A DNA stretch of 64,000 nucleotides from Lysinibacillus agricola (lineage in GTDB: Bacteria > Bacillota > Bacilli > Bacillales_A > Planococcaceae): the NCBI RefSeq assembly GCF_016638705.1, contig NZ_CP067341.1, positions 4,095,501 through 4,159,500 on the forward strand. Direction: 5' to 3'. This document shows positions 26,794 through 33,238 of the stretch, piece after piece (the first letter of the stretch is position 1; each line of letters opens with the position of its first letter). Under the pieces are notes generated by a model. That model did not search any database and was not told the origin of the DNA. It saw nothing but the letters and a program-made list of their open reading frames with translations. The position numbers and the translations under genes were made by a program.

Positions 26794-27698
26794 ATATCCA
26801 ATCTCCTTTTCTTTTCTACTAATGTTTCCATTGTATCTATCTGCATCATTTCCACCTGAATATACGCGCCACTTACGTAATCCGAAAATGACACATTCAT
26901 TTGTTTGAACTGATAGTTTTTATACATTTTTTCAAAGATCTCTTGCGCATTAATTTCTTCCGTTGCGATTTTAGTAGCACGTCTACGCGTCAACTTCGTG
27001 TCCGACACGGTTACTTTAGGTTTTTTGAGATTACGACTAGGTGTATAGCTCTTCATCGTTTTTGGTCCTCTCTCTTTAACCAAGTAATTACCTAACGGCC
27101 TGAAACTCTCACCTCTTGAATCTAAACGTTCCGAACCCGCCCTCCCTTTATTCCACAGCAATTCAGCCGCTTCTCTATCAGGAAAGTTAGTCACCATATG
27201 ATGATGTGCACGCACCTTCTCACCGTTACGCGTATGTTCTGTTGTATAAATATATTTCAACTCGAAATCAGCATATTTCTCTTGTTTCTTTAGCCAATTC
27301 TTCAAACGTCTGACGTAGTTCTGCATATCCTTTTTAGCTTGCGCATGGTCTTCTGGCACATTGTGGTCATCATACGTATGTGTCATGTATAAATCGTGAT
27401 GGTTTCTAAAGTTCACATTTATCAATCTCGCTACATGTTTTTGTCTATTTTTTTCATTCAGCTTTGTTTGTGCCTTGCTGCTGTTTTTATCCCTCTTTAC
27501 ACGTTTCCCTTGCGGTACTGTCCAATACGGGTAAGCTTCTACCTCTAGAACAGGTCCGCTCCAAATACTTTTCACACGATACCCCGCAATAGCTCTATCC
27601 AGTAAGCTATCTTCATGCATTTTCATTAATTCTGACTCACCAAATGTTTCTTCATATGACGCTAAAACGTGTCTAACCTTACGCTGTTTATCCTTCAT
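26790..27698 (-). CDS. HUH-type rolling-circle replication initiator
   Basis: 302 residues from ATG 27698, chosen for the GGGAGAGAG signal; a longer frame from 27767 has none. The middle has YMTHTYDDHNVPEDH (phage/plasmid Rep motif 1 region) and the metal-binding HUH element RAHHHMV near residue 162. GNYLVKERG near residue 203 carries the Y-x2-K candidate for the nicking tyrosine. The basic SRNLKKPKV follows, as in the G2P/ORF2 family of replication-associated proteins. It would nick one strand at an origin and start rolling-circle replication. It heads the rep-parA-parB operon. Confidence 0.8.
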   Translation of the reverse strand: MKDKQRKVRHVLASYEETFGESELMKMHEDSLLDRAIAGYRVKSIWSGPVLEVEAYPYWTVPQGKRVKRDKNSSKAQTKLNEKNRQKHVARLINVNFRNHHDLYMTHTYDDHNVPEDHAQAKKDMQNYVRRLKNWLKKQEKYADFELKYIYTTEHTRNGEKVRAHHHMVTNFPDREAAELLWNKGRAGSERLDSRGESFRPLGNYLVKERGPKTMKSYTPSRNLKKPKVTVSDTKLTRRRATKIATEEINAQEIFEKMYKNYQFKQMNVSFSDYVSGAYIQVEMMQIDTMETLVEKKRRLDI

Positions 27699-27781
27699 GG
27701 CTACTCTCTCCCAATGTGTTAATAATCTAGTATCCTTGTGGATTATGGTCGTAAATCTAATATCCATTACAAGGACGCTAA

Positions 27782-27811
27782 TTGACTGTTTGCCATGAAG
27801 GTTGCTATACT
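27782..27811 (+). promoter_or_regulatory. Sigma-A promoter of an antisense RNA in the rep leader
   Basis: TTGACT (27782-27787), 18-base spacer, TATACT (27806-27811), on the strand opposite to rep. It leads directly into a terminator hairpin with no ORF. Confidence 0.7.
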
Positions 27812-27817
27812 AGCAAT

Positions 27818-27866
27818 AGTCAAACGAGCCGTGTTAACTGTCCAGAGTTTATACGGCTTTTTTTAT
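27818..27866 (+). ncRNA. Candidate counter-transcribed RNA controlling rep
   Basis: Between the promoter at 27782-27811 and the hairpin AGCCGT (27827-27832) / ACGGCT (27853-27858) plus seven T residues is a transcript of only about 48 bases. It is complementary to the rep leader about 120-170 bases before the rep start. Rolling-circle plasmids such as pT181 and pMV158 limit Rep with short antisense RNAs at this place, and the pMV158 RNA is of similar size. No ORF is possible. The element is read from sequence signals only. Confidence 0.6.
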
Positions 27867-27878
27867 TTTCTAAAATCA

Positions 27879-27912
27879 AAGCCCTTGCGATTGCTCACAA
27901 AGGCTTTTTTGT
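27879..27912. terminator. Bidirectional hairpin before the DUF6906-like gene end
   Basis: AAAGCCCTTG/CAAAGGCTTT, a 10-bp stem with one mismatch, followed by T runs mainly on the plus strand. It may end the small minus-strand gene at 27916 and plus-strand readthrough from the antisense promoter. Confidence 0.5.
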
Positions 27913-27915
27913 TTT

Positions 27916-28071
27916 TTATGGCGCTGGAATCGTACGTGGTCGTCCAGTTTCACGATGCACAATTAACCAACTATCCGTTAACTTTTTACTTATAAGCCAG
28001 TTAAAAGGATTTAATCGGAAACTAGCTATATATTCTTTTTCCTGTCTTGTTAAATTGCGTGGTCTTTTCAA
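27916..28071 (-). CDS. DUF6906-like small protein
   Basis: 51 residues from TTG 28071, selected because AGGGGGT lies upstream and the product then starts KRPRNLTRQEKEY. The pattern R-x-L-T-R-x-Q-K..L-N-P-x-N-W-L-I-x-K..IVHRETGRPRTI matches small phage and mobile-element proteins of about 50 residues known as DUF6906. Function unknown; it lies just upstream of rep. Confidence 0.65.
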   Translation of the reverse strand: MKRPRNLTRQEKEYIASFRLNPFNWLISKKLTDSWLIVHRETGRPRTIPAP

Positions 28072-28121
28072 CGTAATATACCCCCTTATTGATTTTGATG
28101 GCTTGTCCATCTTTGAATTGC

Positions 28122-28150
28122 TAGACACTATATCCGCTTCTTGTTATAAT
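28122..28150 (+). promoter_or_regulatory. Sigma-A promoter of a second antisense RNA
   Basis: TAGACA (28122-28127), exact 17-base spacer, consensus TATAAT (28145-28150), facing away from the early operon. Confidence 0.7.
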
Positions 28151-28156
28151 CGGATT

Positions 28157-28218
28157 AATCTAAATCTGACGTTTTAGACCGTGCTGTTTAATCGCTACAA
28201 CGATTAAGCAGTTTTTTT
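28157..28218 (+). ncRNA. Candidate second counter-transcribed RNA
   Basis: A transcript of about 62 bases expected from the 28122 promoter to the hairpin CTGTTTAATCG (28184-28194) / CGATTAAGCAG (28201-28211) followed by seven T residues. There is no open frame. It is antisense to the leader of the DUF6906-like gene and therefore to the same early message that continues into rep. The design is the same as the 27818 element: short, strong promoter, 3' terminator. Confidence 0.55.
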
Positions 28219-28221
28219 ATG

Positions 28222-28497
28222 TCATAAACTTGAATTTGCATTAAATTTCACTACTTTCGCTGATTTACCTTGTTTGCATAATTGACTAGCCATCTCATAT
28301 AAATTGTTACGGCGTTTTGCTTTTATCTGATTTTCTAAGTGCTCGATTTTAGAAACACTTTTTTCTAAGGCTGCTATACAAGCCCTCACCGAATCATAAT
28401 CACCATCACGTAAATACCAATTAATTGCTGTTGTTATATCCTCGCAACATGCTATTTCTTTTGACAGTTCCAATTCTGATAAATCCTTTTCTTTCAT
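28222..28497 (-). CDS. Small helical phage early protein
   Basis: 91 residues from ATG 28497 (TTGGAGGTGATGGG upstream), starting MKEKDLSELELSKEIACCED. Entirely helical and charged; no family recognised. First gene of the rep-side early transcription unit, divergent from the plus-strand gene at 28662. Confidence 0.5.
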   Translation of the reverse strand: MKEKDLSELELSKEIACCEDITTAINWYLRDGDYDSVRACIAALEKSVSKIEHLENQIKAKRRNNLYEMASQLCKQGKSAKVVKFNANSSL

Positions 28498-28634
28498 CCC
28501 ATCACCTCCAATAACAGATTTACTTGAAAAATTCACGAACACTAGATTTTTCAGACCTTGTTCATATGCTTGCTGTAGCTGTTCAATCAAATCCTCATTC
28601 CTCCCTTTCCTCCCAAAAATCTACTAAAATTTGC

Positions 28635-28640
28635 TATAAT
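28635..28640 (+). promoter_or_regulatory. -10 box of the 28662 gene
   Basis: Consensus TATAAT 22 bases before the ATG; the resulting leader is little more than the AAAGGAGGTG ribosome-binding site. Confidence 0.45.
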
Positions 28641-28661
28641 CACCTAAAGGAGGTGATTCGA

Positions 28662-29171
28662 ATGTATACAATTCAACAATTACAAGCTGCTGATTTCTTA
28701 TTAAAAAGATTAAGTAATTCAGATTTTTTTAGTTTTTATAATCGGAAATTAAAACTCGTTATCGAATTAAACGGTTCTTATTGGTATGGAGATTTCGTAA
28801 ATTTCAAAGATAACTATCCAATACAGTTTTTTATTGAGGGTGATGGAGACGTTGACTATACTCGCTTTTATTCAGATGGAATAAATGCTACTATCATCTT
28901 CAAAAAAATCATAGAAACGTATAACGCTCAAACCAATAAGGGTACGTTTTATACAAATCCATTCAAAAAAATTTCAACCCTCGATTTACTATTTAAAACC
29001 ATCTTTGAATTAGTAGATTTAGCAGACATTAAAGTTGATGAATCCCCTATCTACCCATATCTGCTAAACGCTCGAACGCTAGATGGTAAATTAAAACTTC
29101 CATTCATTAACCTAGAAAATCAACAAATCAATGTTGTGTCGTTTATCGATGTTACAGACGTAATCGATTAG
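28662..29171 (+). CDS. Plus-strand prophage gene of unknown function
   Basis: 169 residues from ATG 28662 with AAAGGAGGTGATTCG upstream. Soluble, aromatic, mixed alpha/beta (KLKLVIELNGSYWYGDFVN, PIQFFIEGDGDVDY). No family recognised. It runs opposite to the early operon and converges on the gene at 29152 with a 20-base 3' overlap, so it is probably cargo expressed in the lysogen; candidate for immunity or host modification. Confidence 0.55.
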   Translation: MYTIQQLQAADFLLKRLSNSDFFSFYNRKLKLVIELNGSYWYGDFVNFKDNYPIQFFIEGDGDVDYTRFYSDGINATIIFKKIIETYNAQTNKGTFYTNPFKKISTLDLLFKTIFELVDLADIKVDESPIYPYLLNARTLDGKLKLPFINLENQQINVVSFIDVTDVID

Positions 29172-29394
29172 CTCGATATTCAAGGTCTAATCGAATATAA
29201 CCTAACATGGCGTATGCATCTGTGTACGTCATGTCTTCTGCTTTTAAAAGCTCAATTATTTTGTTTGAAATTTCCTGTGCTTTTTCAAAATCACAGTTCT
29301 CCCAAAATAAATTGCTATTGTAAGCTTCTTCTATGTTGTTTACATTTAGCGGATACTTTTTAAGCAAATACTCTTTCACTGGTTCTCGCGGCAT
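29152..29394 (-). CDS. Small phage protein, unknown
   Basis: 80 residues from ATG 29394 (AAGGTGAG upstream), MPREPVKEYLLKKYPLNVNNIEEAY. Helical and acidic; no family recognised. Convergent with the gene before it. Confidence 0.5.
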   Translation of the reverse strand: MPREPVKEYLLKKYPLNVNNIEEAYNSNLFWENCDFEKAQEISNKIIELLKAEDMTYTDAYAMLGYIRLDLEYRANRLRL

Positions 29395-29517
29395 ATTTCT
29401 CACCTTCCTAAAAATTTTATTTGACGTTGCTACCGTCATATAAGCTATAAGTTACGACTATACCGTCATTGGCTCGGTATCACAGCACTTTGATTAGTTA
29501 TGTATGAAGATGACCTT

Positions 29518-29590
29518 CACATCAAGCAGCTTGTAAATGTTAATCTTTAGAGGATAAGGTTAACCAACCTTTTACAAACTGCTTGACGTG
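29518..29590. repeat. 20-bp inverted repeat, candidate origin or structured RNA
   Basis: Arms 29518-29537 and 29571-29590 match at 18 of 20 positions (CAC-TCAAGCAG-TTGTAAA). The 33-base loop contains a second GTTAA/TTAAC pair, giving a nested cruciform. It lies in a 240-base gap without a gene in the early region; no T tract follows, so it is not a standard terminator. Confidence 0.55.
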
Positions 29591-29638
29591 AGCGAGCTTT
29601 GTACCTCGCAAACGTCTAACTTACTGCATGTTGATGAT

Positions 29639-29839
29639 TCAATTTGCTTTGTATTCTTGCATTGTTCCTCCTAACCATTCGTCAATATCATCTAAATCAA
29701 AAATTAAAATTCTATCGGCAATTCTGATATGCGGAATCTTTTCTTCTTTAATTAATTTACTGATAGTAGATTTTCCAATCGGACATTCAACAGAATCTAG
29801 ATATTCTAATAATTTATCTATTGTCCTTACTCTTCTCAT
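29639..29839 (-). CDS. Excisionase-type helix-turn-helix protein
   Basis: 66 residues from ATG 29839 (GAGGG upstream). A winged-helix excisionase/MerR-like fold: VRTIDKLLEYLDSVECPIGKS, then TISKLIKEEKIPHIRIADRILIFDLDDIDEWL, where the [KR]I[PR]xxR..x.F-x-x-x-D-x-x-x-W-L ending is diagnostic. It may direct prophage excision or act as an early regulator. Confidence 0.65.
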   Translation of the reverse strand: MRRVRTIDKLLEYLDSVECPIGKSTISKLIKEEKIPHIRIADRILIFDLDDIDEWLGGTMQEYKAN

Positions 29840-29861
29840 TAAGATCCCTCTTTCCAATAAA

Positions 29862-30053
29862 TTATGCTGGTTCTTCCTCTTGCCCTTTCGCAATACTCAA
29901 ACCAACTCGGATACCCGCTTGATACCCCTGAAGCAACATCATGAAAGCCTGTTGCTCTTGCTCAGTCATATCTTTCAATTTAGTTGCTAAATCGTCAAAA
30001 ACCGTTTCATCTTTGATGTCATATATTACATCCACTCGACTCACCACTTTCAA
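29862..30053 (-). CDS. Small acidic phage protein first in the early operon
   Basis: 63 residues, TTG start, E-rich helical (LATKLKDMTEQEQQAFMMLLQGYQAG). It is the first gene after the leftward early promoter, where a Cro-like or antirepressor gene would be expected, but no DNA-binding motif is visible. Confidence 0.5.
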   Translation of the reverse strand: MKVVSRVDVIYDIKDETVFDDLATKLKDMTEQEQQAFMMLLQGYQAGIRVGLSIAKGQEEEPA

Positions 30054-30079
30054 ATGAGATTACTTTTTAATTGAAATAC

Positions 30080-30175
30080 AAAAGTTCTGTATGAATACAT
30101 AATAGTATTCATTGAAAACTTTGTCAACGGTTTCGAAATAAAAAGTTTTCATACAGAACTTTTTGTGTTATATTC
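30080..30175. promoter_or_regulatory. Lysogeny switch: early promoter and paired operators
   Basis: On the minus strand TTGACA (30122-30127), exact 17-base spacer and TATTAT (30099-30104) form a strong early promoter. The site AAAAGTTCTGTATGAATAC at 30080-30098 abuts its -10 box. An inverted copy, GTTTTCATACAGAACTTTTT, at 30145-30164 overlaps the repressor promoter (TATATT at 30170-30175). The two sites differ at only a few bases and are good operator candidates for the repressor gene at 30195. Confidence 0.75.
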
Positions 30176-30194
30176 ACTGCAAGGAGGTGATGAT

Positions 30195-30680
30195 ATGAAT
30201 GAACAAAAAGACCGTATTAAGGAATTACGCAAAATTCTCAAATTAAGTCAGGAAGAATTCGGAGATTCAATTGGACTTACAAAATCCAGTATTTCTAATG
30301 TTGAAAAAGGTGTTCGAAACGTTACCGAACAACATATAAAGCTTATTACATCCGCTTTCAACATTAACGAGCACTGGCTACGCACTGGTGAAGGTGAGAT
30401 GTTTGTAAAGGATGAAACTTTCTCATTAGATGAAAAGGCAAAAAAATTCAATCTTTCGGAATTAGAGATTGATATTATGAGTGGCTATATGGAGTTACCT
30501 ACTACCACACGTAATGAACTTATAGGGCTGTTTGGAAAGATATACAGTAAGCACACTGAAACAGCTGCTACTACCATTGAGGATGAGATCGATGCGGAAG
30601 TAGAAAGTTATCGCAAAGAGTTGGAAGCTGAGAAAAAAGCAAGAACACTATTAGCTTCACAAAGGCGCGAAACAAGTTAA
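30195..30680 (+). CDS. Phage repressor (XRE-family helix-turn-helix)
   Basis: 161 residues from ATG 30195 with AAGGAGGTGATGAT upstream. HTH_XRE domain at residues 5-60: RIKELRKILKLSQEEFGDSIGL, then TKSSISNVEKGVRNV and INEHWLRTGEGEMF, the closing motif of many phage Cro/CI-type repressors. The C-terminus is coiled, with no LexA-type peptidase (no Ser-Lys autocleavage motif), so induction probably needs an antirepressor or a protease. Divergent from the early operon. Confidence 0.88.
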   Translation: MNEQKDRIKELRKILKLSQEEFGDSIGLTKSSISNVEKGVRNVTEQHIKLITSAFNINEHWLRTGEGEMFVKDETFSLDEKAKKFNLSELEIDIMSGYMELPTTTRNELIGLFGKIYSKHTETAATTIEDEIDAEVESYRKELEAEKKARTLLASQRRETS

Positions 30681-30708
30681 GAAAGAAAAGTAAAATCAAT
30701 AGGATTTA

Positions 30709-30728
30709 GACGTTTGGCCAAACGTTTT
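30709..30728. repeat. Palindrome AACGTTTGGCCAAACGTT
   Basis: Near-perfect 18-bp palindrome centred near 30718, between repressor stop and terminator. It may be part of the 3' end or a protein-binding site. Confidence 0.4.
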
Positions 30729-30741
30729 CTAAAACAAAAAA

Positions 30742-30767
30742 AGAGTAGCTTTTTGGCTACTCTTTCT
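30742..30767 (+). terminator. Terminator after the repressor gene
   Basis: AGAGTAGC/GCTACTCT stem with a 6-base loop, then TTCTT, after an A-rich stretch. It separates repressor from integrase transcription. Confidence 0.75.
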
Positions 30768-30789
30768 TACAATTTAAGGAGGAATGCAC

Positions 30790-31968
30790 ATGGCTAGCTA
30801 CGAGATTTTGGAACCTACAAAAAAAGGAGAAGATCGTATAAAAGTCACTGTAGAAGAAGGATACGATGAAAGAGGCAAGCGAATTCGATATACGAAAACT
30901 GTTCGCATGAAAAGCTTGTCCGATCGCGCAATCAAAAAAGCGATTAAAGAATATGAATTAGAGGTAGCAACATCAAATAAAAACGTTAGTTTAGATAACA
31001 TTACATTTGAGGCATTTATTACAGATAAATGGATGGAATTACATGTGAAGAAAAATTTACGTATACGCACATATCAAACTTATAGTAATACCGTAAACAA
31101 TTTCATCATTCCTTATTTTAAAAATATGAAATTAAATAAGATTAAAACTATTCATATCGAGGAATTTTTTGCTCATGAGAAAGCTGAAGGTAGAAAAAAT
31201 TTTAAGGGGAAATATCTCATACTAAAAAGCATTTTTACTAAAGCCGTCGCCTGGAAAATGATACACAAAGATGATGATCCGATGGCTGCTATTAAAGAGC
31301 CTAATGACGCTAAACGAAATCGTGAAAAATATTACTATACAGAAGAAGAACTAATCAACTTATTCAAAATATTAGATAAAGTAAAGTTGAAACAAAAAAT
31401 AGCAATTAAAATGGCGGCTGTACTCGGACTAAGACGTTCTGAAATCTTAGGAATACGCCACCATTGTATAGACTTTAAAAATAATACGATTTTAATTGAT
31501 GCTCAATTGCATTACGACCAAGAAGATAAAAAGTTTCTATTAGGACCTCCCAAAAACGGACAAGCTAGAACAGTTATGGTTCCATCTAAATTTATGGACG
31601 AAATCAAAGAATTTGCTGAAGAACACAGACACTTAAAAGAACGATGTGGTAATGCATGGGAACCGGCTCTAGATGAGAATGGTGAACCTATTGATTTAAT
31701 ATATACAAATCCTTATGGTTATCCAAATCATTTAAATAGCATTACAAACGAATGGAGGAAGTTGTTAGAACGTAATAATTTTACTTACATCAATTTTCAT
31801 GGACTAAGACATTCATTTGCTAGTTTTATGGTTGCTAAAAACTCGAACTTTAAGGTGATTCAAGAGCAGCTTGGTCACTCGGACATTCGTCAAACAATTC
31901 AAACTTACAGTCACTTAACCAATGAAGATAAATTAAAAGAAGTTTCAAAATTTGATAATATTTTATAA
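30790..31968 (+). CDS. int: Tyrosine recombinase / phage integrase
   Basis: 392 residues from ATG 30790 (AAGGAGGAATGCAC upstream). AP2-like arm-binding N-terminus (KVTVEEGYDERGKRIR), SAM-like core-binding domain (FEAFITDKWMELHVKKNLRIRTYQTY), and catalytic residues: Arg in LGLRRSEILGI, Lys in the beta-hairpin, H-x-x-R in NFHGLRHSFASFM, H in EQLGHSDIRQT and the nucleophile Tyr in QTYSHLT. Complete. It faces the radC junction, as expected of a site-specific integrase beside its att site. Confidence 0.95.
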   Translation: MASYEILEPTKKGEDRIKVTVEEGYDERGKRIRYTKTVRMKSLSDRAIKKAIKEYELEVATSNKNVSLDNITFEAFITDKWMELHVKKNLRIRTYQTYSNTVNNFIIPYFKNMKLNKIKTIHIEEFFAHEKAEGRKNFKGKYLILKSIFTKAVAWKMIHKDDDPMAAIKEPNDAKRNREKYYYTEEELINLFKILDKVKLKQKIAIKMAAVLGLRRSEILGIRHHCIDFKNNTILIDAQLHYDQEDKKFLLGPPKNGQARTVMVPSKFMDEIKEFAEEHRHLKERCGNAWEPALDENGEPIDLIYTNPYGYPNHLNSITNEWRKLLERNNFTYINFHGLRHSFASFMVAKNSNFKVIQEQLGHSDIRQTIQTYSHLTNEDKLKEVSKFDNIL

Positions 31969-31990
31969 CATTGGTCACTTTTTGGTCACT
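31871..31990 (+). repeat. Three TTGGTCACT repeats near the attachment site
   Basis: Copies at 31871, 31971 and 31982 (the first within the integrase gene). The last two are 11 bases apart just after the integrase stop, a spacing typical of arm-type integrase binding sites. The first may be coincidence with the conserved LGHS codons. Confidence 0.4.
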
Positions 31991-32049
31991 AAATGAAATC
32001 ACAACGCATATCTAACGCCTGAAACCACTGGCTTTTCTTCTTTTTTATT

Positions 32050-32070
32050 TTATAGATGAACAATCGAAGC
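32050..32070. other. attR: Right prophage attachment site (within radC)
   Basis: The radC frame departs from the family after the conserved Asn-Ala-Ser-Ile-Val-His. The matching junction to the C-terminal half of radC should be at the left end of the prophage, outside the window. The core cannot be limited exactly without the other end. Confidence 0.6.
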
Positions 32071-32538
32071 ATTTAGACTGCCTATAAAAATCGTCTGCCT
32101 ATGAATAATTTGATTTTTAACGTTTAAAAAAAGAACTACGAAATGTTCCTGGCTCAGTGAGGTCATATCAGGCATTAAATAGGCAGCGGCATCTTGCGGT
32201 GAACGAATCGTATATTTTTCATCGCTTTGTTTCTGTGCGAGACGTCTACCGAGTTCAATTGCAGCTAATATTTGAATGGCTTTAACCTCTCCAATCCCTC
32301 TAATAGCAACCATTTCTTCAATTGTTGCATGTTTCAAATGATGTAAACGTTCAAAAACACTTAGTACGCGATTTGCAAGTACAAGAACAGACTCTTCCTT
32401 AGTGCCTGTCCTTAGTAAAATAGCCAGTAGCTCCTGATTCGATAAACTCATAGCTCCTTGTCGCAGTAGTCTTTCACGAGGTCGATCCTCTATATTAACG
32501 TCTCGTATCATCGTTCTTGGTAAAACATCATTCAGCAA
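32050..32538 (-). pseudogene. radC: RadC, truncated by prophage insertion
   Basis: The RadC N-terminal half is intact: EDRPRERLLRQGAMSLSNQELLAILLRTG, the helix-hairpin-helix AIRGIGEVKAIQIL and SLSQEHFVVLFLN. The frame ends two residues after ASIVH, before the JAB-type metal motif H-x-H-P-x-G. About 60 C-terminal residues are missing, so the product lacks the metal-binding active-site region. The gene is likely restored on excision. A TTG start at 32538 is preferred (AAGGAG upstream), although the open frame runs further 5'. Confidence 0.9.
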
Positions 32539-32545
32539 AAAAGCC

Positions 32546-33139
32546 TCACTCCTTCGCAAATTGGATAATATTGAGTGCTACCAATTGCGTAAACAACGCT
32601 GCAAGTGGTAAGCCGACAACATTGTTATAGTCTCCTTCAATTCGTTTCACTAAAAGGGTTCCAGCCGTTTGAATGCCATAACCACCTGCTTTATCAAATG
32701 GATCTCCCGAATCTACATATGCTTCGATAAGCTCCCGTGATAAATGATGAAAGACAACAGTTGTCTCTTCGACAAATGTAGTTTCATTACCGTCAGGCTC
32801 AATAATGGCTACAGCTGTCATGACCGCATGATGCTTGCCTGATAAGCGTAATAAGTGAGAAATTGCCTCCTCACGATTTTTTGGTTTATGAAGTAATTCA
32901 TCATCATAAACAACAATAGTATCCGCTCCAATAATCGTTGCATTTGGAGCTTTTTTTGCCACATCACGTGTTTTTAATAGAGCTACACCTTTTACATAAT
33001 CTTGCATTGTAGTTGCCTGGACGCTTGTCTCTTCTACTTCACTAGTTGTTATGTCGAATGGAAGTGATAGCATAGCAAGCAATTCCTTTCGCCGTGGTGA
33101 AGCAGAAGCAAGCACTAGCTTGTAATTTGTTTTAAACAT
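32546..33139 (-). CDS. maf: Maf-like nucleotide pyrophosphatase / septum protein
   Basis: 197 residues. Family motif LASASPRRKELL at residues 9-20, T-x-E-V-x-E, GADTIV (IIGADTIVVYDD), and DPFDKAGGYGIQ, which hold the catalytic and metal-binding residues. Maf enzymes hydrolyse dTTP/UTP or modified nucleotides; in B. subtilis overexpression blocks septation. Just upstream of radC, as in B. subtilis. Confidence 0.95.
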   Translation of the reverse strand: MFKTNYKLVLASASPRRKELLAMLSLPFDITTSEVEETSVQATTMQDYVKGVALLKTRDVAKKAPNATIIGADTIVVYDDELLHKPKNREEAISHLLRLSGKHHAVMTAVAIIEPDGNETTFVEETTVVFHHLSRELIEAYVDSGDPFDKAGGYGIQTAGTLLVKRIEGDYNNVVGLPLAALFTQLVALNIIQFAKE

Positions 33140-33238
33140 TATCTGACCATTCCTCCTTATTAGTTATCATAACGGAGAATTTGGGATTTGAAAATTTTCT
33201 AAAAATCAAGATAATGCTTATTTCACTATCTTTTATGT

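Larger units (their letters stand above)
1..32055. mobile_element. Prophage in radC (right part; left end outside window)
   Basis: A contiguous set of phage genes: packaging, head and tail genes on the minus strand, then early replication genes, a repressor and a tyrosine integrase next to a truncated radC. The right boundary is placed at about 32055 because the RadC reading frame matches the family up to an Asn-Ala-Ser-Ile-Val-His stretch and then stops after one more codon. The rest of radC, the lysis genes and the left attachment site should lie beyond position 1. The structural order is that of an HK97/SPP1-like siphovirus. The early region adds ParA, ParB and an HUH Rep, which are plasmid-like. 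Confidence 0.93.

Noticed and set aside
26997..27009. Chromosomal-type parS
   Set aside because: The palindrome CGTGTCCGACACG does not match the Spo0J or Noc consensus; kept only as a candidate ParB-related motif.
27782..28177. Plus-strand frame of 131 codons
   Set aside because: It crosses two terminators with T tracts and the promoter of the second antisense unit; no ribosome-binding site.
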